From Methanothrix sp. (GTDB lineage: Archaea; Halobacteriota; Methanosarcinia; Methanotrichales; Methanotrichaceae): a stretch of 7,304 nt of DNA. Where the stretch lies: NCBI GenBank assembly GCA_028679775.1, contig JAJRAX010000207.1, positions 1-7,304 of the forward strand. Reading direction: 5' to 3'. This document shows, in pieces, positions 1 through 5,163 of the stretch. The first letter of the stretch is position 1. Every line of letters starts with the position of its first letter. The notes under the pieces are model-generated. The model worked only from the letters and a program-made list of their open reading frames with translations. It was not told the DNA's origin and searched no databases. The position numbers and the translations under genes are program-made.

Positions 1-938
1 AGGCCGCCAGCTCGGACGGTCTTTTTGCTGAGAGCGTCTATCTGCCTCTCTGGAAGCATGCGCCGCTGGACGAGCTGCTTTTTCGTTTTGCGGCACGAGA
101 GCCCCAGCCGCAAGCGGTAGCGGTGGTCATCACCGGTGAGCTGGCTGACTGCTTTTCTGGCAAGCGGGAGGGCATCGAGAGCCTGACGGCTGCAGTGAAG
201 CGAGCGTTTTCCTGTCCAGTAATTTTCTGGGGGACAGATGGCTTCTCCTGGTCGGACCCAATAGAGCTAGCCGCGGCTAACTGGTCTGCGTCAGCAGCCC
301 TGCTGGCTTCTGAATTGGGCGACTGCCTCTTTGTGGATATGGGCAGCACAACCACCGATCTCATACCCATCCAAGATGGCCTGGTGCGAGCCGCGAAGAC
401 CGACTTTCTCCGCCTGGCCGCGGGCGAGCTGGTTTACATGGGCTGGCTCCGGACAAGGATTGATGCCATTCTGCCAGAAGCCAGGTTGAGTGGCAGAAGG
501 GTGCCGCTCGCCCCGGAGTTTTTTGCAATCATTGCCGACGCTCGACTGGCTCTAGGCCAGATCTCCGAGAAACGTTATGTCTGCGACACTGCGGATGGCG
601 CGGGAAAGGATCGCGAGTCAGCTCTGCGCAGGCTGGCCCGCACGGTATGCTCCGACCTGGAAGAGACTGGTGAGGCCGGAGCCCTGGCCATCGCCACGCA
701 GGCCTGCGAAAGACAGAAGGAGATCCTTGTGCAGGCCATGGCCGGGCAGGCTGAGAAGCACGGCCTGGAAAGGGTGGCTGCGGCAGGGATCGGCGAGGGT
801 CTGATTGTGCAGGCCGCGGCGTTTTTGGGGATGGAGTGCGTGGCCCTCTCGGAAAAGTACGGATCGAAGATATCGGATGTGTTCCCGGCCTATGCGGTGG
901 CGTTGCTGGCTGAGTCGGAGTTGGCCGAGGGACGCTGA
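1..938 (+). CDS. mfnF: MfnF-like methanofuran biosynthesis enzyme (COG1548, hydantoinase/oxoprolinase-like ASKHA fold), 5' truncated by window edge
   Basis: The reading frame is open from the left edge (first full codon at position 3) to the TGA at 936-938, giving 311 residues. The family is about 310-330 residues, so only about ten N-terminal residues (the first glycine-rich phosphate loop) should be missing. The GTG at 123 is not the start, because the coding sequence before it already matches the family. Visible motifs are VVITGELADCF (about residues 40-50), the NW-SA segment, and the second phosphate loop VDMGSTTTDL at residues 111-120, typical of ASKHA ATPases. The family name comes from Methanocaldococcus MfnF, which condenses an activated furan-methanamine with gamma-glutamyltyramine to form the methanofuran core in the cytoplasm; the match here is from memory. 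Codon use is GC-rich, like purL. It is followed by a 346-bp non-coding region, so it ends its transcription unit. A related ASKHA kinase is the main alternative. Confidence 0.77.
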   Translation, partial: AASSDGLFAESVYLPLWKHAPLDELLFRFAAREPQPQAVAVVITGELADCFSGKREGIESLTAAVKRAFSCPVIFWGTDGFSWSDPIELAAANWSASAALLASELGDCLFVDMGSTTTDLIPIQDGLVRAAKTDFLRLAAGELVYMGWLRTRIDAILPEARLSGRRVPLAPEFFAIIADARLALGQISEKRYVCDTADGAGKDRESALRRLARTVCSDLEETGEAGALAIATQACERQKEILVQAMAGQAEKHGLERVAAAGIGEGLIVQAAAFLGMECVALSEKYGSKISDVFPAYAVALLAESELAEGR

Positions 939-940
939 AT

Positions 941-1002
941 ATTATTTTGGCTATTACTATCATGATTTAGGGTATGAACTGTATTACTATGACGATTATT
1001 TT
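941..1002 (+). repeat. Imperfect direct repeats with T-rich tracts, possible mfnF terminator
   Basis: ATTATTTT occurs at 941-948 and again at 995-1002. Between these copies, TATTACTAT occurs at 952-960 and 982-990; the wider unit 952-968 matches 982-998 at 14 of 17 positions. The first copy begins three bases after the mfnF stop codon. Archaeal termination commonly uses one or more U-rich tracts in the transcript, so two TTATTTT runs just downstream of a stop codon fit a terminator. The repeats themselves are seen directly; the terminator role is inferred. Confidence 0.4.
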
Positions 1003-1009
1003 CAGGGCG

Positions 1010-1029
1010 AAATGCGCCAATGCGCATTT
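1010..1029. terminator. Perfect 8-bp hairpin with CAAT loop downstream of mfnF
   Basis: AAATGCGC at 1010-1017 is the exact reverse complement of GCGCATTT at 1022-1029, with a 4-base CAAT loop. It sits 72 bp past the mfnF stop and is followed by AT-rich sequence without a clean T-run, so it is not a standard bacterial-type terminator. It may instead stabilise a 3' end or be a protein-binding palindrome next to the TATA-like box at 1037. The function is uncertain. Confidence 0.35.
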
Positions 1030-1030
1030 A

Positions 1031-1044
1031 ATTAAACTTAAATA
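1031..1044 (+). promoter_or_regulatory. Candidate archaeal promoter (BRE/TATA-like) 1
   Basis: The sequence ATTAAACTTAAATA carries a TATA-like CTTAAATA (1037-1044) preceded by an A-rich stretch that could serve as a BRE. Using the usual archaeal distance of about 25-27 bp from the box centre to the start site, transcription would begin near 1066-1068. That coincides with the first base of the inverted-repeat patch at 1068-1108. The region is AT-rich throughout, so chance matches are likely. Confidence 0.3.
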
Positions 1045-1068
1045 GTTAAAAATACAAGTAATTTCTTG

Positions 1069-1108
1069 GAGCCTTCCCCTGGATCAATCCCTTCTATTCC
1101 GAAGGCTC
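1069..1108 (+). other. Inverted repeat, possible structured leader or small RNA
   Basis: GAGCCTTC at 1069-1076 pairs perfectly with GAAGGCTC at 1101-1108, enclosing a 24-base pyrimidine-rich loop. The downstream GGGAGG (1122-1127) could instead pair with CCTTCC (1072-1077), with one G-U pair, giving two mutually exclusive folds. The patch is clearly GC-richer than the AT-rich sequence on both sides. It does not match any riboswitch family I recognise. A structured 5' leader or small RNA is an inference from composition, pairing and position after the candidate promoter. Confidence 0.3.
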
Positions 1109-1206
1109 ACGCCCCCTTCATGGGAGGATCTCGAAAAAACTATAATTCTTTAAAACCTGCAGTGATTCATTCTTATTGGCGTTTCAGATTCAATCAATGC
1201 GGTTGT

Positions 1207-1225
1207 GAAGCAACATATTTAATAT
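1207..1225 (+). promoter_or_regulatory. Candidate archaeal promoter (BRE/TATA-like) 2 for the pentapeptide gene
   Basis: An A-rich GAAGCAAC element is followed by ATATTTAATAT (1215-1225). A start site about 25 bp downstream, near 1247, would leave a leader of roughly 38 nt, a normal length for a methanogen gene with a ribosome site. It is the best-placed promoter for the gene at 1285. Position and sequence are the only support. Confidence 0.35.
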
Positions 1226-1244
1226 CTTCAAGTCAATGGTGAGA

Positions 1245-1280
1245 TAAGCAACCAGGCTTAGGGGCTGGTGGAGCATAGGT
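1245..1280 (+). promoter_or_regulatory. Overlapping small hairpins and ribosome-binding region before the pentapeptide gene
   Basis: TAAGC (1245-1249) pairs with GCTTA (1256-1260), while ACCAG (1251-1255) pairs with CTGGT (1265-1269). The two stems share bases and cannot form together. The second stem ties up part of the purine-rich GGTGGAG (1267-1273), one of two possible Shine-Dalgarno elements; the other is AGGT at 1277-1280, four bases before the ATG at 1285. Neither ribosome site is strong. Translation control through these stems is possible but not demonstrated. Confidence 0.25.
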
Positions 1281-1284
1281 AATT

Positions 1285-2454
1285 ATGAGATTCATGTCAT
1301 TCATGCAGCTGGTGCTGATTATGATGGTTCTGCAATGGGGAGGCTGCGCCCTGGAATCATCCAATCTCTTAGAAAATATCTCTGATCAGAGCAACATGAG
1401 CAACCTGGACCTGAGAAATACAAACATGGCAGGAATGCACATGAACCAATCTAATATGATCGCAAGCGATATGAGGGGCACCAATATTGATGGATCATAC
1501 CTCATTTCTGCCTGGCTAAATGATGCCAATCTCACCGGATCCAGCCTAATAAATGTAGATTTGACTGGAGCATTTTTGAATAATGCCGATCTTAGTGAGG
1601 TCGATCTATCCGATTCAACTCTAACTGGAGCGAAGATCACAGGATCAAATCTGAAAAATGCCCGTCTCGTGAACGTCGATCTGACAAATGCTGATCTGTC
1701 AGACTCGGATCTGTCTGACGCCGACATGACCGATGCCAGACTCTTTCGAGCAGACTTGAGCGGGGCAACCATGCGAAATATGTACCTGTTTGAAGCTAAT
1801 ATGATCGGAGCGCATTTGAATTGGGCAGACTTGAGCGGAGCCTTCCTATCCCGATCGCAGCTTTCCAGGGCCGAGCTTTACGGCGCCAACCTGAGCGGTG
1901 CAGATATGAGCAACGTTGATCTTACGAGAGCTTATCTCATGCGGGCCAACCTGGCTGGAGCTTACTTGGATTCGGCCAGCATGGAATATGCGGATTTGAC
2001 TGAAGCAAACCTCAGCGGTGCGTCACTCTCCCGAACCGGACTGCAGTATGCTGACCTGACCAGAGCAGACCTAACAAACGCTGATTGCTCTGATGCCAAC
2101 ATGGACTCAATCAGGCTGATGGGTGCAACGATGACAGAGGCCAGATTGGATCGCATTCAACTGTATAAAGCCGACTTCCAGGGACTGAATCTGACCGGAG
2201 CCTCATTGAAAAAGTCGGTCCTGACGACATCATATCTGGTTAACGCCAATTTAAGCCATGCGGATCTTAAAGGTGCAAGCTTTAAATACGTGGATTTTAC
2301 TGGTGCTGATTTAACCGGCGCAAATTTGATGGATATCAGTTGCGACCAGTTCACGCTTATCTCGCTGGCCAAGGCAAAGCTAGATGGCGCAGCCATGAAT
2401 GATAAACTGAGAAGTGATCTTATGGCTCTCTCAGGTTCTGATTTAATTCCATAA
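1285..2454 (+). CDS. Exported pentapeptide-repeat protein (65 uninterrupted repeats)
   Basis: The protein has 389 residues. Residues 1-21 form a short, Met-rich hydrophobic segment with Arg at 2 and ending WGGC, which looks like a signal peptide; Cys21 could be a lipid-attachment site, although Trp at -3 is atypical of a lipobox. From residue 36 to 360 the sequence is pentapeptide repeats of the A(D/N)LxG kind (for example ADLSG, ANLSG, VDLTG), with the central residue Leu, Met, Phe, Ile or Cys at every fifth position (38, 43 and so on to 358). Known pentapeptide proteins fold as a right-handed square beta-helix, four repeats per turn, so this would be about 16 turns. A short non-repeat tail (361-389) probably caps the helix. 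No enzyme domain is present. Several N-x-S/T sequons and the leader point to a location outside the membrane. Partner and function are unknown. The ATG at 1285 gives the full leader; Met4 is an alternative start. Confidence 0.9.
   Translation: MRFMSFMQLVLIMMVLQWGGCALESSNLLENISDQSNMSNLDLRNTNMAGMHMNQSNMIASDMRGTNIDGSYLISAWLNDANLTGSSLINVDLTGAFLNNADLSEVDLSDSTLTGAKITGSNLKNARLVNVDLTNADLSDSDLSDADMTDARLFRADLSGATMRNMYLFEANMIGAHLNWADLSGAFLSRSQLSRAELYGANLSGADMSNVDLTRAYLMRANLAGAYLDSASMEYADLTEANLSGASLSRTGLQYADLTRADLTNADCSDANMDSIRLMGATMTEARLDRIQLYKADFQGLNLTGASLKKSVLTTSYLVNANLSHADLKGASFKYVDFTGADLTGANLMDISCDQFTLISLAKAKLDGAAMNDKLRSDLMALSGSDLIP
1390..2364 (+). repeat. Coding array of 65 tandem pentapeptide units (15 bp each)
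   Basis: This is the DNA encoding residues 36-360 of the pentapeptide protein. It comprises 65 consecutive 15-bp units with no insertion, deletion or change of register. The units are diverged at the DNA level, so this is an old protein repeat rather than a recently expanded tandem DNA repeat. Met occupies the central position in five of the first six units, whereas Leu dominates later; Cys occurs there only at residues 268 and 353. Confidence 0.9.
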
Positions 2455-3654
2455 TCATTTTAATATACTTTTTATTGGATATTTATCAACGGCAGGCCCC
2501 CCACGAATTTTGTATGGGCTATCGCAAAATCCATAGCGATCAGAATCGTTGCAGCCTTCTGCTGGTCCATCGTAATCACCGTAGTGATTGCCTACAGATC
2601 CATTGTCCCATTTAGCCTGCCCTCTGGAATAGGCATTGGCTTTCTTATTTCCAATGAGGGTGTTATTGAATATGAGATTGCTCTGTCCACTGTTCCCTTC
2701 AATGTTCAGGAATATTCCATAATCGTTCTTGCTGGCATTATTCTGGGTAATTGTGTTGTTTGCGCAGTTCAGATAATTCACTCTAAGGTAAATACCATAT
2801 ACATTGTCGGTTAATATGTTTTCTTCAATATAATTCCCCTCAGAATCAACGAAGAATATGCCCATTGAGTTATTCCGAAGGCTGTTGTTCAGGATATGGG
2901 AGTCTGATGTATTCTGGAAATAAATTCCTGCAAAATTATCCTCAATCGTCAGATCTTTAATTGTGATATTGGAGCAACCTATGCAGTAGACATCTCCTGC
3001 ATTTGAACTGGAATCGATAACGATATCAGTTTTATTCGTCAGATAGTAAAGCGGTCGTCCCTCTATTTTGTTGCTGGTATCAATATCGTTGGAGCTGTAA
3101 CCTGAGAGGAAGTTATTCATATTTCCTTGCATTGTATTATTTCTTAAAGTATTATTTGAGGAAAGATTCAATGCGATGCCGAAATTGCAGTTAAAAGCCT
3201 CATTGTTCATCAAAATATTATTACTGCCGCCAACCAGATAAATGCCAATGGCGAGATTATTGCTGGCAGTGCAATTGATAACGGTGTTGCCATTTGATTT
3301 AATCAATATTCCGGCTTCTTCCCAGCCGCTCGCGCCCTGAAAATTCAGGCCTTCTAGGCGGACACCATTTGCCAGGAGGGCAATGGCACTGCCTTTTCCC
3401 TTGGCGTCAATTATCGGAAGGCCACTTCCAGTATCCACTCCACGGATGACCAGAGGTTTTGTGACAACTACATTCTCGAAATGGGTTCCGCTCTGAATCT
3501 CAATTATGTCTCCTGGCCGGGATTCATAAATAGCGTTTTGAATGGACTTATCCGGAGTTATCCTTGTAGTTCCAGCGAATCCAGTCCCAGAAAAGATAAA
3601 AAGGATTGCTATTAAGCATACAACAACAGATTTATAAATTTCATTATTGATCAT
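2455..3654 (-). CDS. Exported NosD-like right-handed parallel beta-helix protein
   Basis: The protein has 399 residues. A signal peptide is visible: Lys8, then hydrophobic VVVCLIAILFIFSGTGFA at 9-26, with cleavage likely near the end of this stretch. Residues from about 30 onward start as in NosD/PbH1 proteins (SIQNAIYESRPGDIIEIQSG, then IRGV and DAKGKGSAIAL) and continue through many NN-rich beta-helix coils such as NNTLRNNT and DNVYGIYL. The tail from Trp349 (WDNGSVGNHYGDY, FCDSPYKI, DKYPI) is the standard C-terminal motif of archaeal NosD-like proteins. About 14 N-x-S/T sequons suggest glycosylation outside the cell. No C-terminal membrane anchor is seen. True NosD supports copper-site assembly in nitrous oxide reductase; no nos genes are here, so a surface or sheath-associated role is more likely. 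The GGTGAT site at 3660-3665 lies five bases before the ATG and supports this start. Confidence 0.88.
   Translation of the reverse strand: MINNEIYKSVVVCLIAILFIFSGTGFAGTTRITPDKSIQNAIYESRPGDIIEIQSGTHFENVVVTKPLVIRGVDTGSGLPIIDAKGKGSAIALLANGVRLEGLNFQGASGWEEAGILIKSNGNTVINCTASNNLAIGIYLVGGSNNILMNNEAFNCNFGIALNLSSNNTLRNNTMQGNMNNFLSGYSSNDIDTSNKIEGRPLYYLTNKTDIVIDSSSNAGDVYCIGCSNITIKDLTIEDNFAGIYFQNTSDSHILNNSLRNNSMGIFFVDSEGNYIEENILTDNVYGIYLRVNYLNCANNTITQNNASKNDYGIFLNIEGNSGQSNLIFNNTLIGNKKANAYSRGQAKWDNGSVGNHYGDYDGPAEGCNDSDRYGFCDSPYKIRGGPAVDKYPIKSILK
2458..2477 (+). terminator. Candidate T-rich terminator of the pentapeptide gene
   Basis: Immediately after the TAA stop at 2452-2454, the plus strand carries TTTT (2458-2461) and TTTTT (2469-2473) in an otherwise AT-only context. 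U-rich runs like these are the usual signal for intrinsic termination in archaea. The tract lies inside the last codons of the convergent minus-strand gene, so the plus-strand transcript must end within or beyond that gene. No comparable T-run follows the minus-strand gene's stop in its own direction. Confidence 0.4.
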
Positions 3655-3659
3655 CTGAC

Positions 3660-3665
3660 ATCACC
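3660..3665 (-). promoter_or_regulatory. Ribosome-binding site of the NosD-like gene
   Basis: Read on the minus strand, GGTGAT precedes the ATG (3654-3652) by five bases. It matches the middle of the GGAGGTGATC complement of the 16S rRNA 3' end. It fixes the start at 3654, which also gives a complete signal peptide. Confidence 0.6.
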
Positions 3666-3679
3666 CGGCCATGAAACAC

Positions 3680-3713
3680 AATATACCAAAATAGGGTCCA
3701 ACCTATTATTAAG
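3680..3713 (-). promoter_or_regulatory. Candidate promoter zone of the NosD-like gene
   Basis: Two AT-rich elements on the minus strand could act as a TATA box: CTTAATAATAG (3713-3703) and GGTATATT (3687-3680). The upstream one would give a start near 3678 and a leader of about 24 nt that includes the ribosome site, so it fits better. The downstream one would start transcription almost at the ribosome site. The T-rich minus-strand run 3694-3671 could equally end purS transcription. Confidence 0.27.
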
Positions 3714-3727
3714 CAGATGGACGAAGG

Positions 3728-3789
3728 GATGACTGATCATCTCTCTATCTTCCAATAGATCCGCTGATCGGCACATCCCTATCATCAGC
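3728..3789. repeat. Two small inverted repeats between purS and the NosD-like gene
   Basis: GATGA (3728-3732) pairs with TCATC (3737-3741) around a CTGA loop. GCTGAT (3763-3768) pairs with ATCAGC (3784-3789) around a 15-base loop. Both lie in the 166-bp spacer 3655-3820, downstream of the purS stop in its direction of transcription. They may shape the 3' end of the purLQS transcript or be chance; no T-run follows either directly. Confidence 0.3.
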
Positions 3790-3820
3790 ACCTTCGTTAT
3801 CCAGCGTTTTGTTTTTCAGT

Positions 3821-4303
3821 TTATTGGCTCAGTATCTCATAAGTATCCTTGTGAGGATTGATAAGCAGCCGCTCGGCTATCTCCCTGGCCTTGATCTCAG
3901 CCTCCGGCTTGAGGGTCTTGAAGTACAGCTTCCAGATGGTTGCCTTCTTGACATCCAAAACATTTCCAAAGCCGAGTCTGTTTCGAAGTCGATCCCGCGT
4001 GGAGATGGCCTCTCCATCCTCGATGTGAAGGGCTACCTTGACTGGCACATATCCCTCATCAAAGACAAGCTCGTCCACGAGAACCTTATGGCTCTCCTTG
4101 TTCTCATTGACCAGCTCTCTGGCAAAGCTCTTGGCCAGCTCCTGGGGATCTCCGGAATCGACCTCTATGGAAAAGAGTCGCTCCTTCTTGACGTCTGAGA
4201 GGAAGTTGCCATAACCCATCCGGCGGACAAGGGTATTCTTGACCGTGGCCGCCTCGGCATCGGGTATCTTCAGCCAGACGCGCAAATTGATCTTCTGGCT
4301 CAT
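3821..4303 (-). CDS. purS: PurS subunit of FGAM synthetase, tandem-duplicated (two PurS domains in one chain)
   Basis: PurS is the small structural subunit that helps PurQ dock on PurL for formylglycinamidine ribonucleotide amidotransferase, step four of purine synthesis in the cytoplasm. Ordinary PurS is about 80 residues and forms dimers; this chain is 160. Residues about 5-76 and 86-158 each read as a PurS unit and align with one another: GYGNFLSDVKK (30-40) against GFGNVLDVKK (111-120), with a beta strand before and a helix after each. The second copy keeps the canonical end LLINPHKDTYEIL; the first (LVNENKESHKVLV) is more diverged. The ATG overlaps the purQ stop as ATGA (4303-4300), with GAGGTGA at 4314-4308 as ribosome site, so the start is secure. 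It is the last gene of purL-purQ-purS. No frameshift or stop is seen at the domain junction, so the fusion is genuine in this sequence. Confidence 0.88.
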   Translation of the reverse strand: MSQKINLRVWLKIPDAEAATVKNTLVRRMGYGNFLSDVKKERLFSIEVDSGDPQELAKSFARELVNENKESHKVLVDELVFDEGYVPVKVALHIEDGEAISTRDRLRNRLGFGNVLDVKKATIWKLYFKTLKPEAEIKAREIAERLLINPHKDTYEILSQ

Positions 4304-5163
4304 GCGTTCACCTCTATGTAGCGTTTCATGGATTCGAAGATCCGTCTGCCCGGACCTGGCTCGTCAGGCCTCTGCTTCCTCGGATCAAATGCAGGAAGCT
4401 GCCAGGCGAAGAATGATCTCTCCGGGTGAGGCATCATGCCGAGCACATTTCCCTCTTCGTTGCAGATGGCGGCAATGCTTTCAGTGCTGCCGTTGACATT
4501 GAATGGGAACTCGTTTATGACCCGACCGTTTTTGTCGCAGTAGCGGAAGACCACCTGGTTATTCTCATTGAGCTTTTTGATAAGACCTGGAGTGGTTGTG
4601 ACCAAGTTTCCCTCGCCGTGGGCGATGGGGATCTTGACCAGGGCCCCCCTTTCTAGAGCGAATGTACCGCAGCACCTTTTCGACGGTGCCTCGTGTCTGA
4701 GAGCTACCCAGTCGCAGTAGTAGCCACGGCGGACGATCTTACCCTGGGTGACCATCACATTTTGGGCGAGGGCCATGTCCACGTTGTTGCTGCCGCTACC
4801 AGTGGCGCTGCTATTAACGCGGAACTCATTTGTGCCCGCGTTGGCATTGCCTTTAGCTTTGCCTGGAAGCAGGCCAGTCTCAACGAGAATCTGAAATCCG
4901 TTACAAATTCCTATGATGGGTTTTCCCTTGCCTGCTTCTTCCTTCAAGGCACTCATGACCGGCTCTTTGGCGGCTATTGCGCCAGCCCGCACTCGATCCT
5001 GATAGGAAAAACCTCCTGGTATGACAAAACCGTCAAAGCCGGACAATTCTGCAGCAGAACGATTCCACCGGAAGATCTCGCCATCCATGCCAACTGCCTT
5101 CACAGCTACCAGGGTCTCGAACTCGCAGTTCGTGCCCGGAAACTGCAAAACAGCGATCTTCAT
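4300..5163 (-). CDS. purQ: PurQ glutamine amidotransferase subunit of FGAM synthetase, with internal insertion
   Basis: PurQ hydrolyses glutamine and delivers ammonia to PurL. The chain has 287 residues, against about 227 for B. subtilis PurQ. A class I glutaminase triad is visible: Cys87 in GICNGFQ, and His246 and Glu248 in MMPHPER. MKIAVLQFPGTNCE at the N-terminus, GGFSYQDRVRAGAIAA at 50-65 and IPIAHGEGN at 178-186 are family motifs. Extra length comes from about 38 residues between GLLPG (97-101) and YYCDWVALRHE (148-158), Asn/Ser/Gly-rich in its first half, and a shorter insertion after PHPER. I chose the ATG at 5163: it forms an ATGA overlap with the purL stop and has GGAGG at 5175-5171. 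An upstream in-frame codon at 5193 would add ten residues unlike any PurQ start. Confidence 0.93.
   Translation of the reverse strand: MKIAVLQFPGTNCEFETLVAVKAVGMDGEIFRWNRSAAELSGFDGFVIPGGFSYQDRVRAGAIAAKEPVMSALKEEAGKGKPIIGICNGFQILVETGLLPGKAKGNANAGTNEFRVNSSATGSGSNNVDMALAQNVMVTQGKIVRRGYYCDWVALRHEAPSKRCCGTFALERGALVKIPIAHGEGNLVTTTPGLIKKLNENNQVVFRYCDKNGRVINEFPFNVNGSTESIAAICNEEGNVLGMMPHPERSFFAWQLPAFDPRKQRPDEPGPGRRIFESMKRYIEVNA
4308..4314 (-). promoter_or_regulatory. Ribosome-binding site of purS, inside the purQ 3' end
   Basis: Minus-strand GAGGTGA ends four bases before the purS ATG and strongly matches the anti-Shine-Dalgarno sequence. With the ATGA overlap it indicates coupled translation of purQ and purS. 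Confidence 0.65.

Larger units (their letters stand above)
939..1284. other. 346-bp non-coding, AT-rich intergenic region upstream of the pentapeptide gene
   Basis: No credible gene is present; open frames are short and lack a start codon with a ribosome site. Read left to right it holds T-rich direct repeats just after mfnF (941-1002), a perfect short hairpin (1010-1029), a very AT-rich tract with a TATA-like box (1030-1060), a GC-richer patch bounded by an inverted repeat (1068-1135), further AT-rich sequence (1136-1160), a second TATA-like box (1215-1225) and two overlapping small hairpins before the start codon (1245-1269). The mixture suggests a terminator for mfnF followed by a long or multi-promoter leader for the downstream gene. 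It could also hide a small RNA gene, which base reading alone cannot settle. Confidence 0.7.

Noticed and set aside
123..938. GTG at 123 as the mfnF start
   Set aside because: The frame is open to the left edge and the 40 preceding residues fit the family's N-terminal domain, so the gene starts outside the window.
805..1035. Frame ending in a tyrosine-rich stretch (EYYFGYYYHD, ELYYYDDYFQG) after mfnF
   Set aside because: The Tyr codons come from the TATTACTAT repeats, there is no start codon between mfnF and this stretch, and reaching it would need a frameshift at the mfnF end. It is recorded as a repeat instead.
974..1045. 23-codon frame starting ATG at 974
   Set aside because: No ribosome site, an unremarkable hydrophobic/basic peptide, and it runs through the perfect hairpin; chance is likely.
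1285..2454. Qnr/MfpA-type gyrase-protecting pentapeptide protein
   Set aside because: It carries an apparent export signal, lacks the loops of Qnr proteins and is much longer, so cytoplasmic DNA mimicry is unlikely.
2584..2814. 76-codon plus-strand frame
   Set aside because: It is antisense to the NosD-like gene, with no ribosome site or recognisable protein.
2455..3654. True NosD copper-insertion function
   Set aside because: Only the general beta-helix fold and the common archaeal C-terminal motif are seen; no nosZ, nosF or nosY is nearby and methanogens do not reduce nitrous oxide.
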